A stretch of 64,000 nucleotides of DNA, taken from NCBI GenBank assembly GCA_943349825.1, contig CALQZQ010000002.1, positions 62,001 through 126,000 of the forward strand, in the 5' to 3' direction. Position 1 is the first letter of the stretch; each line of letters begins with the position of its first letter. The translations under genes were made by a program, and so were the position numbers. Shown here piece by piece: positions 25,954 through 34,978 of the stretch. The notes beneath the pieces are model-generated. The model was not told where the DNA came from. It did not search any database and worked only from the letters and a program-made list of their open reading frames with translations. The stretch is from Candidatus Peribacteria bacterium (GTDB lineage Bacteria > Patescibacteriota > Gracilibacteria > UBA1369 > 2-02-FULL-48-14).

Positions 25954-26854
25954 CCCTCCCTCCATGGAAAACTCTACTCCGCTCCCTTCCGTCTGGCGCT
26001 CGCTCAAAAACTCCTTTTACAATCCGGACTTCTACAAACAAGTCCCTAGATTTCCCTTCGGCAAAGTCATGGCTTATTTGCTGCTGATCACCACCATTTC
26101 TTATATTTCTTTCCTGGGAACCGGAGCCATTCAGCTCTGGCAAGATCGTGAAGAAATTCAGCAAGAAGTTGGAAAAATCCTCGACAGTTACCCAGAAGGC
26201 TTGGAACTCACCTTCACCGACGGACATTTGACGAGCAACGTACAGGAGCCCTATTTCTTCCCGGAAGAGGGAATTGAAAAAGCCTTTGAGGGGCATGCGG
26301 AAGTCACCATAGAAGACAATGCGCCGACCTATTTTGTCGTGATCGACACGCAAACTCCCTTCAGCGTCGAGCAGTTTCAAACCTACGATTCGGTCATCTG
26401 GCTCACCGGTGATGTGGCCTATATGCAAGGAGAAAACACGGACATGAGCCTCTATCCCTACGACAAAGATTTGAACCAAGTGGTGAATCGCCAAACCGTA
26501 GAAGAGACCATTCAGGACCTACTCATAAAGCTCAAAACACCACTCATTGTGGCCGGCTCAGTGCTCTTGGTCTTGGGAGATTTCATACTCTTTCTCTACT
26601 ACTTTGCCTACTTGGCTTTCGCCGCGCTCATCTACTACATTTTTTCACAGGCTTCCGGCAAAAAACACGAATACCCCGATTGTTACCGCATAGCGACCTA
26701 CGCTCTCACGCCGGCCTGGGCCATCAATTTGCTCATTCAACTGCTCAACTTAGTGGTGCCCATCTCGATGCCTCCCTTCCTTTTCACCGCAGTCCTTCTG
26801 CTCACCGTTTTCTTCAATGTGCACCACAAAGACGCTGCTAGTAAGAAGGAATAG
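25943..26854 (+). CDS. DUF1189-like integral membrane protein
   Basis: 303 residues. A short cytoplasmic N-terminus with NSFYNPDFYKQVPRF is followed by a first membrane helix (VMAYLLLITTISYISFLGTG), a ~150-residue extracytoplasmic acidic domain and three or four C-terminal helices. This layout and the SFYNPDFY segment match the DUF1189 family, whose role is unknown. The start overlaps rsmI by 11 bp; an alternative ATG at 25964 would avoid this. The 3' end overlaps the prepilin gene by 17 bp. Confidence 0.75.
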   Translation: MTINPPSMENSTPLPSVWRSLKNSFYNPDFYKQVPRFPFGKVMAYLLLITTISYISFLGTGAIQLWQDREEIQQEVGKILDSYPEGLELTFTDGHLTSNVQEPYFFPEEGIEKAFEGHAEVTIEDNAPTYFVVIDTQTPFSVEQFQTYDSVIWLTGDVAYMQGENTDMSLYPYDKDLNQVVNRQTVEETIQDLLIKLKTPLIVAGSVLLVLGDFILFLYYFAYLAFAALIYYIFSQASGKKHEYPDCYRIATYALTPAWAINLLIQLLNLVVPISMPPFLFTAVLLLTVFFNVHHKDAASKKE

Positions 26855-27875
26855 CAGCGTAAACACCTGTAGAAACCGTGCGCTGAATCGTGATGGAAGG
26901 CACGTCACCCAGTAATCCTTCACTGTAATCGCTGCTCAAGGTCACTGTAAGAATGATAGTGACTTGAGGCTGCACTTGTTCGTCGATTTCAGCAAAAGCA
27001 CGATAGGGATCTTCAGAAGGGCTGATCACGATTTGAAAAGCTTCAATGCTCAGAATATCCGGGGTCAAGGCCACAAAATCATCTGCATCGGTAGGGATGG
27101 GATCTCCGGCGGCATTGGTGTCCGTACAAAGACTGGAGTAATGCGCACTGCAAGCCCACAGATCTACAACGCCGTCGTTGGTGGTGTCGGTCGCGGTCAG
27201 TCCCATTTTTCCGATGTAGTATTCCGTGCCACTTGTACCCAAGGGCTTCAGCGCATACACCGTGCGAGTGTCTCCATCCCCATTCACCAAAATCAATTCT
27301 TCGTGCACGGCGTAAGCGGGATCAGTGCAATCCGTGCTGCCATCGTCAGATTCACAAAAAGCATTCATGTAGCTGTCGTCGTAAACATAACCACTATAGT
27401 CCTCGATTCTGGGGAAAGGGTGAGATCCGTAGTCGTGGTCTTCGTGAGCAGACACCGCAGTCTCAGTAGGGCATTCGGAGGGCCAGCTGCTGGTCAAATC
27501 AGAGCACTCGATCCCATAAAGCGTGCCGTCTCCAGAACTATCTACACCCGAGTAAGGTCCATCCGTCCAACCGTCCGTCCCCGGGTCATAAAACGTCTTC
27601 GCATAATCGCCATAATCAGGAGTATCCCAACCGGAATTGCCTTGCACATCGCGCGCATAATAAGCTTCGTAATCCACGGCGTTGCGTTCCACGTCGCGAG
27701 CCATTTGATCCATCAATGCCTGCGCTTCACTGTACAACAGCACTTGCGCTTGAATTTTCCGCGCCGAACGCAGCCCCGTCACCAGCAGCGACACAGAAAG
27801 CATGGACACCACAGCGAAAAGAGTCAGAGTGATGAGCATTTCTACGAGAGTGAACGCGCGTTTTTTAGTAGACAT
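26838..27875 (-). CDS. Type IV prepilin-like protein (PilW/GspJ-like)
   Basis: Class III signal peptide with the prepilin peptidase site KKRAFTLVEMLITLTLFAVVS, giving the usual Glu at +5 of the mature protein, then a long helix (SARKIQAQVLLYSEAQALMDQMARDVERNAVDYEA). 345 residues. The remainder is Asp/Ser/Gly-rich and probably an extracellular globular domain. Starts at the second in-frame methionine (27875). It overlaps the upstream prepilin-like gene by 11 bp, so these form an operon of minor pilins or pseudopilins. Confidence 0.85.
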   Translation of the reverse strand: MSTKKRAFTLVEMLITLTLFAVVSMLSVSLLVTGLRSARKIQAQVLLYSEAQALMDQMARDVERNAVDYEAYYARDVQGNSGWDTPDYGDYAKTFYDPGTDGWTDGPYSGVDSSGDGTLYGIECSDLTSSWPSECPTETAVSAHEDHDYGSHPFPRIEDYSGYVYDDSYMNAFCESDDGSTDCTDPAYAVHEELILVNGDGDTRTVYALKPLGTSGTEYYIGKMGLTATDTTNDGVVDLWACSAHYSSLCTDTNAAGDPIPTDADDFVALTPDILSIEAFQIVISPSEDPYRAFAEIDEQVQPQVTIILTVTLSSDYSEGLLGDVPSITIQRTVSTGVYAAIPSY

Positions 27876-28518
27876 TGGCAATCGTGCGAGTGAGAGAAAT
27901 AGTGTGAGTCACGCCACGTTGGGTCCAAGAAACGGTCACGGTGGCGTCGTAAGAAGCATCATCATTGTCGTTGCTACCATCTACATTGGTATCGTTGTAC
28001 TCAATAAGCACCGTACGTTTAAAAGCCTGCGTTTCTTGAGTGGAAAATCCACTTTCAGTGACATTGGCTTGAGCGTAGAGGTCCATGTCCGAATTTCCAT
28101 CGCCGTCCAGGTCCAAGCCGTACAAGGTTAAGTAACCCTGAGTGTTTGTGTTAGTCACGCGAGTTAGCCCCCAATCCAAAGCAGTACTGCCACTGAAATC
28201 ACGGTAGTAAAAATAGGTCCGATTATTCTGCAAGGGAGTTCCATCCCCACAAGCCGCAGTGGTTCCTCCAAAGGTATACCAACAAGTGTCTGCATCGGCA
28301 GGGAAGCGCAAATAGTTGGTGTCGCGGATATTTTTGAGCGCGTCCAATCCTTCCACCGCCAAATTGATCGCCACTACTTTTTGGCCTACCAGTTCATTGC
28401 CATCCAAGGAAGTGCGAAGCATGGACAAGGCCGCCGCCGTACCCATAATAATCACCGTAATAGCAATAATGGTTTCAATGAGGGTCTCGGCGGGAGTCGA
28501 ACGGAAGGCGTGGCGCAT
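27865..28518 (-). CDS. Type IV prepilin-like protein (PilV/GspI-like)
   Basis: 217 residues with an N-terminal hydrophobic helix after PAETLIETIIAITVIIMGTAAA. If processed as a prepilin, cleavage would be at A/ETLIE, leaving Glu at +1 and +5 instead of the usual Phe/Met at +1. A helix with EGLDALKNIRDTNYLRF and an acidic, Asn/Asp-rich globular part follow. First gene of the minus-strand pair and divergent from the third prepilin gene at 28569. Confidence 0.78.
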   Translation of the reverse strand: MRHAFRSTPAETLIETIIAITVIIMGTAAALSMLRTSLDGNELVGQKVVAINLAVEGLDALKNIRDTNYLRFPADADTCWYTFGGTTAACGDGTPLQNNRTYFYYRDFSGSTALDWGLTRVTNTNTQGYLTLYGLDLDGDGNSDMDLYAQANVTESGFSTQETQAFKRTVLIEYNDTNVDGSNDNDDASYDATVTVSWTQRGVTHTISLTRTIANVY

Positions 28519-28568
28519 GTTCCAATCATAACGCTGACACTCAAAAAATTCTATGCTAAAGTGCCTTC

Positions 28569-29063
28569 ATGAAACTTCGCGCCAAAGCATTCACGCTCGT
28601 CGAGCTGCTCATCGTCATTGTGATTCTGGCGGTACTATGCGTTTTGCTCGCCACCTCCTACATTAAGTTGGCTAGCGCGGCGCGTTTCAATAACGCAAAA
28701 ACAGACATTGTGAACATGATCCAAAAAGCTCGCAGTCTAGCCCTCAGCAATATTCTTATCAACGATGATCCCGATTATCCAACTGAATACTACGTGCTCA
28801 CCCTCGAGGCAGATGAGGTGACCATTGACGCCTATGCTTCCGATGGCACTCACGAAAGCCTCGAAACGCTCACCCTCGACAGCAGCTTCAGATTCAGTAG
28901 CCCCATTGAGGCGTACTATTTCCCGCCCTATGGAGCTGTGTGTTTCAATGGTGAGACTTGTGCCGACACCTCGACCAGCAAGACCACCACCCTCACCGAC
29001 ACCTATAGTCACACCGCCACCTTCACCATCGATGTGAATGGCGGCTACGTGGAAGTGAATTAA
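28569..29063 (+). CDS. Type IV prepilin-like protein (FimT/GspH-like)
   Basis: 164 residues. Prepilin motif KAFTLVELLIVIVILAVLCVLL near the N-terminus with Glu at +5, then FNNAKTDIVNMIQKARSLALSN, the helix typical of GspH/FimT minor pseudopilins, and a beta-rich Thr/Ser C-terminus. Divergent from the other two prepilin-like genes across 50 bp. No assembly ATPase, platform protein or prepilin peptidase is in the window. Confidence 0.85.
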   Translation: MKLRAKAFTLVELLIVIVILAVLCVLLATSYIKLASAARFNNAKTDIVNMIQKARSLALSNILINDDPDYPTEYYVLTLEADEVTIDAYASDGTHESLETLTLDSSFRFSSPIEAYYFPPYGAVCFNGETCADTSTSKTTTLTDTYSHTATFTIDVNGGYVEVN

Positions 29064-29072
29064 CTGTTTAGC

Positions 29073-30161
29073 ATGAAAAAACTCCTACTTTTTTTAATAC
29101 TGCTCACGGGCTGTGACAGTGGGACTGCGGAAACAAGCACGGAAAATGTCGAAATCAGTTTTGCTGAACCTGTGGGGCAGTTGATCAACGACCGGTATGC
29201 TAGCGTCAATTTGTCGAGTAGCGCAGAAGAATCGGTCACCGAATACTTCGAAGCCTTAGGCGCTGAAAAAAACGATTATCACTGCACAAACTACTTATAT
29301 GGCTATGACCAGCAATATTATTACTCCTGGGTGCTGTGCAGCGATTTTTCTATTGTAGACAATGAACTGGTGGAAGAGCCCGATTTAAGTAGTCCGGTCC
29401 GTCTGACTTATAACCATGAGGATGGAATTCAAATCAGCGTTCACGAGCTGCCTGTAGAAGGAGAGAATTATGACGCTAGTCTTCGCGCCCTTTTCCCTGA
29501 AAAAATTTATAACACAATGCAGTTGACCGAAGATGAAATGGTCGAGCTGAAAGAACAATTATGGAGCGATCCCAGTAAAAATTTAGCCATCAAAAAAGAA
29601 GCAGATCAGGGGAACGAAGTCATGGATTCTTGGGATTTTGACGTTCCTCTTTCTCAAAATGCTCTAATGCAAGTGGAAGACGAAAATGGACACAGTTACC
29701 TGACTTTCGATCCGGAGTACTGGGCCGCAGTGCCGGGCACTAATTTTTCCGGATTTTTAAGTTCTAATGCTAAGTACATCATCTACCGAGATGGTTTTAC
29801 TCTCCACGAATATCACATGGATTCGGGGGAAGACGAAACGCTCATGACTTTTTTTGATACCACAGCTTCGATAGACATCAAAATCAGCCCGGACGCGTTG
29901 AAGGTAGCCGCTGTGGCTTTCAACATGGAGGATGAAAGCTACAGAGAGAGTTCAGGCACAAAGCTTTTCCTCTTCACCATGGATGAAAGCGGCAATCAAC
30001 TAAAAAGAGACACTTATGCCGTGGCCATCAACGGAACGATGTCCAACGAAGGCTTTTATTCCAGCAGTTGGTATTTTTATTTCAATGAAAACAACGATTT
30101 TGTTTATTTGAGCTATTCCAGCGACATCGACGGGGACGTAAAGAGGACTCTTGATCTTTAG
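29073..30161 (+). CDS. Putative lipoprotein, 362 aa
   Basis: Signal peptide with lipobox LLTGC (Cys at about residue 14). The mature protein is acidic. It has a helical N-terminal half and a C-terminal half with repeated beta segments (KYIIYRDGFTLHEYHMDSGEDETL, DIKISPDALKVAAVAF) suggestive of a beta-propeller-like or WD-type fold. Not assigned to a family. It follows the prepilin gene by 9 bp and overlaps leuS by 4 bp at its 3' end. Confidence 0.7.
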   Translation: MKKLLLFLILLTGCDSGTAETSTENVEISFAEPVGQLINDRYASVNLSSSAEESVTEYFEALGAEKNDYHCTNYLYGYDQQYYYSWVLCSDFSIVDNELVEEPDLSSPVRLTYNHEDGIQISVHELPVEGENYDASLRALFPEKIYNTMQLTEDEMVELKEQLWSDPSKNLAIKKEADQGNEVMDSWDFDVPLSQNALMQVEDENGHSYLTFDPEYWAAVPGTNFSGFLSSNAKYIIYRDGFTLHEYHMDSGEDETLMTFFDTTASIDIKISPDALKVAAVAFNMEDESYRESSGTKLFLFTMDESGNQLKRDTYAVAINGTMSNEGFYSSSWYFYFNENNDFVYLSYSSDIDGDVKRTLDL

Positions 30162-32590
30162 GCTTTCACCACAAACCCAATGATCTTTCCTGGCACGAAG
30201 ATTTCTTTCACGATGCCCGCTTCCAAATATTTAGCCACATTTTCCACAGCGCGCGCGGCGGCCAGCGCGTCTTCTTTGCTCGCGTCAGCAGCCAGCTCCA
30301 CCGTGCCACGCAGCTTTCCGTTCACTTGCACTCCGTAAGTCACGCTCGTCTGCACGAGGAATTTTGGATCCGCCTTCGGCCAGCTCTCATTGAACACGCT
30401 TTCTTTGTGCCCGAGCTTCTCCCAGACTTCTTCCGCGAGGTGCGGAGCCAGGGGAGCAATCAAGCGCACGATCATTTCTTTCTGCGCCCCGTTCAATGGT
30501 TTCTGCAGGGCTTCATTGGTGAGTTCCATCAGCGCGGCAATCGCCACATTGAAATTCATTTTGTCGATCGCTTCACTCGCACGTGCCACCGTTTGGTGAA
30601 CCAGTCCGTCCATTCCTTCACCCACTCCGCGAAGCGGAGCTGCCCCTGCTGCCTGTTTTTCATCCTGTGTCATCATCCTATAAAAACGCTCCACAAAACG
30701 AGCCACGCCCGTGATTCCACGGTCGCTCCAGTCGCCGCCTTCCGTGAACGGACCCATGAACATCAAGTACATGCGGAACACATCGCTGCCGTACTTGGCC
30801 ACAAAACTGTCCGGGCTCACCACGTTCCCGCGGGACTTGCTCATCTTCGCGCCGTCCTTGGTCACCATGCCTTGGTGCACGAGTTTCTTAAAGGGTTCTT
30901 TTGCCGAAACGTGGCCCAAATCATGCATCACGCGATGAATGAATCGCGCGTACAAAAGATGCATGCACGCGTGCTCCGGTCCGCCGATGTACATGTCCAC
31001 GGGCATCCACGTGTCCACACGTTTCTTGTCCCACGCTGCCTCAGTATTGCCCGCATCCGGATAGCGTAAAAAGTACCAGCTCGAGCACACAAAGGTATCC
31101 ATGGTGTCCACTTCACGTTTCGCTGCGCCGCCACAAGTAGGGCACGCGGTGTTCACAAAAGCTTCGCTCGTCGCCAGCGGGGAAGTTCCCTTAGGGACAT
31201 AATCCTCGATGTGCGGATGCACCACCGGCAAATCTTTTTCCGGCACCGGCACCTCGCCACATTTTTCACAATTGATGATCGGAATCGGCGCTCCCCAATA
31301 GCGTTGGCGTGACACCAGCCAATCGCGGAGACGGAAATTCACCACACGTTTCCCAAATCCACGAGACTCCATATAGTCCATCATTTTGGAAATGGCCTCA
31401 CGCGGTTTCAGCCCATTCAAAATTTCTGAGTTGATGATTTCCCCCTCGTCTTCCTGCACTTGCTCGGCCTTGGTGATCGCATCCATTTCACCATTCGGCC
31501 CTTTGATCACACGAATGATTTCAATATTTCCCATCGCTTCCGCGAATTCAAAATCACGCAGATCGTGCCCGGGCACACCCACTACGATTCCCGTCCCAAA
31601 GCCCATCAGTACATAGTCCGCCACATAAATGGGCATTTCATAACCGGTCAAATCGTTGATCGCGTAGCTGCCCGTGAAAACGCCGGTTTTTTTGCGATCG
31701 GTCATTTGGCGTTCGAGCTCAGATTTTTTTTTCGTCTCTTTTAAGTAATCATCCACGGCCTGTTTGTGCTCCGCCGTCGTGAGTGCCGCTACTTGCGCAT
31801 GCTCCGGTGAAATCACCACAAAAGTCGCTCCAAAATTCGTTTCAGGACGAGTCGTAAACACCACCACGCCCATGTCTTTGCCCTTCACTTTATAGTCGAT
31901 GTTGATCCCTTCTTTGCGGCCAATCCAGTGCTGTTGCATGAGCACCGTTTTCTCCGGCCAATCTAAGCCTTCGTAATCCAGCAATTGGTCCGCATATTTC
32001 GTAATCGCAAAAAACCACTGACGCAGATTTTTTTGGACCACTTCCGTTTTGCAGCGTTCGCATTTCCCATCTTCCACTTGCTCGTTCGCCAGCACGGTTT
32101 GATCGGTGGGGCACCAATTCACCGGCGCTTCTTTACGATAAGCCAAGCCTTTTTTGTAGAGTTGCAAAAACACCCACTGCGTCCATTTGTAGTATTCCGG
32201 CGAAGACGTCTCCACATTCAACGAGAGGTCAAACATGCCCCCAATCGCCGCAATCTGCTCCTTCATCTTGTCGATGTTGGCACGCGTGGTTTCCGCCGGG
32301 TGCACTCCCGTTTTGATCGCATAATTTTCCGCAGGCAGACCAAAGGAATCAAAACCCATCGGCTGAAAAACCTCAAAACCTCTCATGCGCATCACGCGTC
32401 CCCAGGTGTCCACAGGGGAGTAGTTATACCAATGCCCCACGTGCAAAGCGTCACCGCTGGGGTAGGGGAACATGGTTACATTGTAGTATTTCGGTCGCGC
32501 GGGCTGGGCCAAATTCGTTTCATAAAGCTTCTGCTCTTTCCAACGAGCTTGCCACTTTTTCTCCGTTTCTGAACCGTTGTAGTCTGGCAT
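30158..32590 (-). CDS. leuS: Leucyl-tRNA synthetase
   Basis: Class I aminoacyl-tRNA synthetase. 810 residues, typical for bacteria. HIGH-type motif ALHVGHWYNYSPVD near residue 49, KMSKSRGNVVSPD near residue 580, the CP1 editing domain with TTRPETNFGATFVVISPEH, and zinc-type cysteine pairs (CPTDQTVL/CERC, CEKCGE/CPTCGG). The C-terminus ends in the short leucine-specific domain (IFVPGKIIGFVV). No leucine-rich leader peptide is visible in the 37 bp upstream. Confidence 0.97.
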   Translation of the reverse strand: MPDYNGSETEKKWQARWKEQKLYETNLAQPARPKYYNVTMFPYPSGDALHVGHWYNYSPVDTWGRVMRMRGFEVFQPMGFDSFGLPAENYAIKTGVHPAETTRANIDKMKEQIAAIGGMFDLSLNVETSSPEYYKWTQWVFLQLYKKGLAYRKEAPVNWCPTDQTVLANEQVEDGKCERCKTEVVQKNLRQWFFAITKYADQLLDYEGLDWPEKTVLMQQHWIGRKEGINIDYKVKGKDMGVVVFTTRPETNFGATFVVISPEHAQVAALTTAEHKQAVDDYLKETKKKSELERQMTDRKKTGVFTGSYAINDLTGYEMPIYVADYVLMGFGTGIVVGVPGHDLRDFEFAEAMGNIEIIRVIKGPNGEMDAITKAEQVQEDEGEIINSEILNGLKPREAISKMMDYMESRGFGKRVVNFRLRDWLVSRQRYWGAPIPIINCEKCGEVPVPEKDLPVVHPHIEDYVPKGTSPLATSEAFVNTACPTCGGAAKREVDTMDTFVCSSWYFLRYPDAGNTEAAWDKKRVDTWMPVDMYIGGPEHACMHLLYARFIHRVMHDLGHVSAKEPFKKLVHQGMVTKDGAKMSKSRGNVVSPDSFVAKYGSDVFRMYLMFMGPFTEGGDWSDRGITGVARFVERFYRMMTQDEKQAAGAAPLRGVGEGMDGLVHQTVARASEAIDKMNFNVAIAALMELTNEALQKPLNGAQKEMIVRLIAPLAPHLAEEVWEKLGHKESVFNESWPKADPKFLVQTSVTYGVQVNGKLRGTVELAADASKEDALAAARAVENVAKYLEAGIVKEIFVPGKIIGFVVKA

Positions 32591-32627
32591 AAGGTAGGCG
32601 AATCATACCTTCTGCCTCGGCCTAAAA

Positions 32628-32822
32628 TCAATGCCCCTCTTCAGGCTGAACATAGAGCATATCCGCTTTCGAGCTGTCTGAAGCTTGATCGATCAAGGAA
32701 TTTTCTTGCATGAGGCCGTTGGAACCAAACACCAGAATCCCAATCGAGAGCGTGACCAGAAAGAGGCTGCTCGCCACGATCATGAGCTTAGTGCGGATGG
32801 AGAGGCTTTTGAAGATGTCCAT
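32628..32822 (-). CDS. Small single-pass membrane protein, 64 aa
   Basis: One membrane helix (KLMIVASSLFLVTLSIGILVFG) after a short basic N-terminus, then a ~25-residue polar tail. The N-terminal MDIFKSLSIRTKLM resembles the start of methyl-accepting or histidine-kinase proteins, but no signalling domain follows. It could be a real small protein or a remnant. It lies 37 bp upstream of leuS on the same strand. Confidence 0.5.
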   Translation of the reverse strand: MDIFKSLSIRTKLMIVASSLFLVTLSIGILVFGSNGLMQENSLIDQASDSSKADMLYVQPEEGH

Positions 32823-32908
32823 AAAGGGCTTAAGAATGAGGATTTCATGTAATTATGACATAAATAAAAAGGCGCGTCAAGGCTTATCGACTGCGCGACT
32901 CGGAAAGT

Positions 32909-33721
32909 TCACCCACGCAGCTCCCTATAACTCACGTCCGCAAGGTGCGCGAGTTGGTGATGCTCCCGGCAGAGAGGGGCCAGGTAGTGCGGATCGTGAC
33001 TTTTTGAAAGTGAAAACCTCCTGGTATGGTGGATTTCTTGGGCCTTCTTGGAGCATTCAGGAATGGAGCACTTCGTCCCATGTTCTTCGTTAAGAACGCG
33101 ACGAACGGCTACGGGAATATAACGAGAGCCGCCAACCTCGGCCAACTCACCCTTCTTCTCCTCCAATTCCGCTTCGCGGCGGTCCAAAAATTGCTCGAGC
33201 AACTCATTCACATCCACTCCTTTCTCCTGTAATCCTTCCAAGCGCCCCTTGACCGACTCCGAAAGTTGTAGTGCGGCTCTTTGCGCGCGCAAAGGTTGTT
33301 CATCCCGAACCAAGGTTTCCAATGCTTTTTGAGGTAAAACCTTAACCTGCTCTGCCCAAAAACCTTCAGACTCCACGGTAGCCACTGATTGAATGCGCAC
33401 CAATTTATGGATGCTCACTTCGCCGTTTTCCAAAACCGCCTTGAGCGCCGGCAAGCCTGCAAAACGCCTATCCAGGTTAAGGGCAGTTCTAACCTGTTGT
33501 TCGCTCAGCCCGGCCAGTTTAAAAGCAAACTCAAAAACCGATCCAAATCCGTGAGCCGCCCACAGTCCGCGTCGCTCCACCTCCGGCAGCAATCCGGTGA
33601 ATTTTCGTTTCCAGTGCAGAGCCTTTTCACCATAGTCACGGCAAAGATTAAAAAGTTGCTGATCGCTCAGGGCTTGTGGAGCAAGTAGTTCAGAAGGAGC
33701 TTCGAGAGTAGAAAAGGTCAT
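32909..33721 (-). CDS. HNH endonuclease-domain protein, DUF222-like
   Basis: About 270 residues from the ATG at 33721. A helical N-terminal domain (HWKRKFTGLLPEVERRGLW, VFEFAFKLAGLSEQQVRTAL) resembles DUF222-type domains of multicopy HNH proteins. A Glu/Lys-rich coiled stretch follows. The C-terminal HNH nuclease core is VRRVLNEEHGTKCSIPEC...IHHTRRFSL...LAPLCREHHQLAH. The protein at 37065 is a clear paralogue, and both have the same inverted repeat upstream. The target is unknown; such proteins are often attributed to mobile or selfish functions without proof. Confidence 0.85.
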   Translation of the reverse strand: MTFSTLEAPSELLAPQALSDQQLFNLCRDYGEKALHWKRKFTGLLPEVERRGLWAAHGFGSVFEFAFKLAGLSEQQVRTALNLDRRFAGLPALKAVLENGEVSIHKLVRIQSVATVESEGFWAEQVKVLPQKALETLVRDEQPLRAQRAALQLSESVKGRLEGLQEKGVDVNELLEQFLDRREAELEEKKGELAEVGGSRYIPVAVRRVLNEEHGTKCSIPECSKKAQEIHHTRRFSLSKSHDPHYLAPLCREHHQLAHLADVSYRELRG

Positions 33722-33810
33722 AAAAGTGAGGCTAGGAAATCGTCCAAAGCATAGCAAAAATACGACCCTTTTGCAGGTTTAAACGCACATTTTACCTGGA
33801 CAAAACGGTG

Positions 33811-33828
33811 GGTGAGTATATATTCACC
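33811..33828. promoter_or_regulatory. Inverted-repeat operator upstream of the HNH gene (copy 1)
   Basis: On the minus strand GGTGAATATATACTCACC, an imperfect dyad enclosing a TATACT -10-like box, about 90 bp upstream of the HNH start. It matches the site at 37988-38005 at 16 of 18 positions. Confidence 0.65.
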
Positions 33829-33847
33829 TTAGGCGTGACGGCCCGAC

Positions 33848-34084
33848 CTAGCGCAGCAGCCCAATGGCTTCCGCCAGCGCCTCATCTTTCTCCGTCACCC
33901 CGCCCGCCGTGTGAGTCCACAGTTCCAGCCGAACCTTATTCCATTGCACCAGAATATCGGGGTGGTGCCCACGTTCTTCCGCAAGCGCCCCCACCTTATT
34001 CACAAACGCCATCGCCTCCACAAAATCCGCAAAAACAAAGTCACGAACCAAGTGGCCCCCTTCCATGCGCCAAGCCTTATCCAT
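33848..34084 (-). CDS. phhB: Pterin-4a-carbinolamine dehydratase
   Basis: Recycles the 4a-hydroxytetrahydropterin formed by phenylalanine hydroxylase. At 78 residues it is a short but complete core: ERGHHPDILVQWNKVRLELWTH carries the conserved His-His and downstream His, followed by GGVTEKDEALA. The start overlaps phhA by 8 bp, so the two are translationally coupled, and the pair forms a complete phenylalanine-hydroxylating unit. Confidence 0.93.
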   Translation of the reverse strand: MDKAWRMEGGHLVRDFVFADFVEAMAFVNKVGALAEERGHHPDILVQWNKVRLELWTHTAGGVTEKDEALAEAIGLLR

Positions 34085-34904
34085 GAATAATAGAGTTAAG
34101 AAACGGCTCGCTCAGCTTCCGCAGCTGCTCAAACGAATCGATCACAAACAGTTTACCCTGCATTTGGCTGTATTCGTAGTCGGTATTCACGACCTCCGAA
34201 AGATCAAAAGGCCGCCGATCGACCTCGGCTCCCAAACAGTGTTGGATCTCCCCAAACGAAGAGAGCAAACCCGCCCCATAAATGCGCGTATCACGCCCTT
34301 CCTGAATCAACCCAAATTCAAGCGTGAACCAGTACAGCCGTTCCAATTTGACCAAATCTTCCGGCCCGGCCTTAAGCGCCGCCTGTCCGATCAATCGAGA
34401 AAAAGCCACAAAATCCGGATTCATGAACATGGGCACATGGCCAATCACTTCATGTACAACGTCGGGTTCCGGCGTGTATTCCGGCCGGGACGCGTGCCGA
34501 ATGTACTGAGTGCAGAGCATTTTTCCTTCCGCAAAAGCACCCAAAAACGTGCGCCCATCCACCAAACCCTCCACCGCGCCCACACTAAAACCTGAAAAAT
34601 CTCGAAGCGCCTGGCCCAAAGCCGCCAACTGAGGCACCTCCTCGGTGGAAATCGGCAGCAAATCACGCGCCGCCAAGTACGATTTACTCGCCAAATCCAG
34701 GTGCAGAGGCTTCAACTTGCCGAGCACCGTCTTCCACGTGGCGTCCTCCTCCCGCGTGTACGCAATCGCCGGCGGCAATTTCCCTTCCAAACGGGCCGCT
34801 AAAGTCACCGCCGCTATCTCGTCCCGCCGTGCGCGGTATGTCAAATCTTTGGCGCCGGGATGGTCGAGCGGCAGAAACGTAATGTCTTTGATGGGTGTGG
34901 TCAT
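34077..34904 (-). CDS. phhA: Phenylalanine-4-hydroxylase
   Basis: Pterin- and iron-dependent monooxygenase converting Phe to Tyr. 275 residues, the compact bacterial form. The iron ligands are the two His of VVHEVIGHVPMF near residue 145 and the Glu of LYWFTLEFGLI near residue 190. PEYTPEPD precedes the ligands as in the family. Followed by phhB with an 8-bp overlap. Upstream are an intrinsic terminator, a Tyr-rich leader peptide and a promoter, so expression is probably controlled by tyrosine attenuation. No Shine-Dalgarno site precedes the ATG. Confidence 0.95.
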   Translation of the reverse strand: MTTPIKDITFLPLDHPGAKDLTYRARRDEIAAVTLAARLEGKLPPAIAYTREEDATWKTVLGKLKPLHLDLASKSYLAARDLLPISTEEVPQLAALGQALRDFSGFSVGAVEGLVDGRTFLGAFAEGKMLCTQYIRHASRPEYTPEPDVVHEVIGHVPMFMNPDFVAFSRLIGQAALKAGPEDLVKLERLYWFTLEFGLIQEGRDTRIYGAGLLSSFGEIQHCLGAEVDRRPFDLSEVVNTDYEYSQMQGKLFVIDSFEQLRKLSEPFLNSIIHG

Positions 34905-34916
34905 AAATAAAGATTT

Positions 34917-34946
34917 AAAAAATAAAAATCCCGCTATTTCAGCGGG
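34917..34946 (-). terminator. Attenuator terminator upstream of phhA (segments 3:4)
   Basis: On the minus strand CCCGCT-GAAAT-AGCGGG followed by ATTTTTATTTTTT, ending about 13 nt before the phhA ATG. Segment 3 (CCCCCGCT, 34941-34948) can instead pair with GCGGAGGG (34982-34989) in the leader, an antiterminator of seven pairs with one bulged A. Confidence 0.8.
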
Positions 34947-34978
34947 GGTATGGGAGCTTCCAGTTTCAGCTCACAAAA

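Noticed and set aside
32591-32627. Leu leader peptide before leuS
   Set aside because: Only 37 bp upstream and no Leu-rich ORF or terminator. AAGGTA/TACCTT pairing is too weak.
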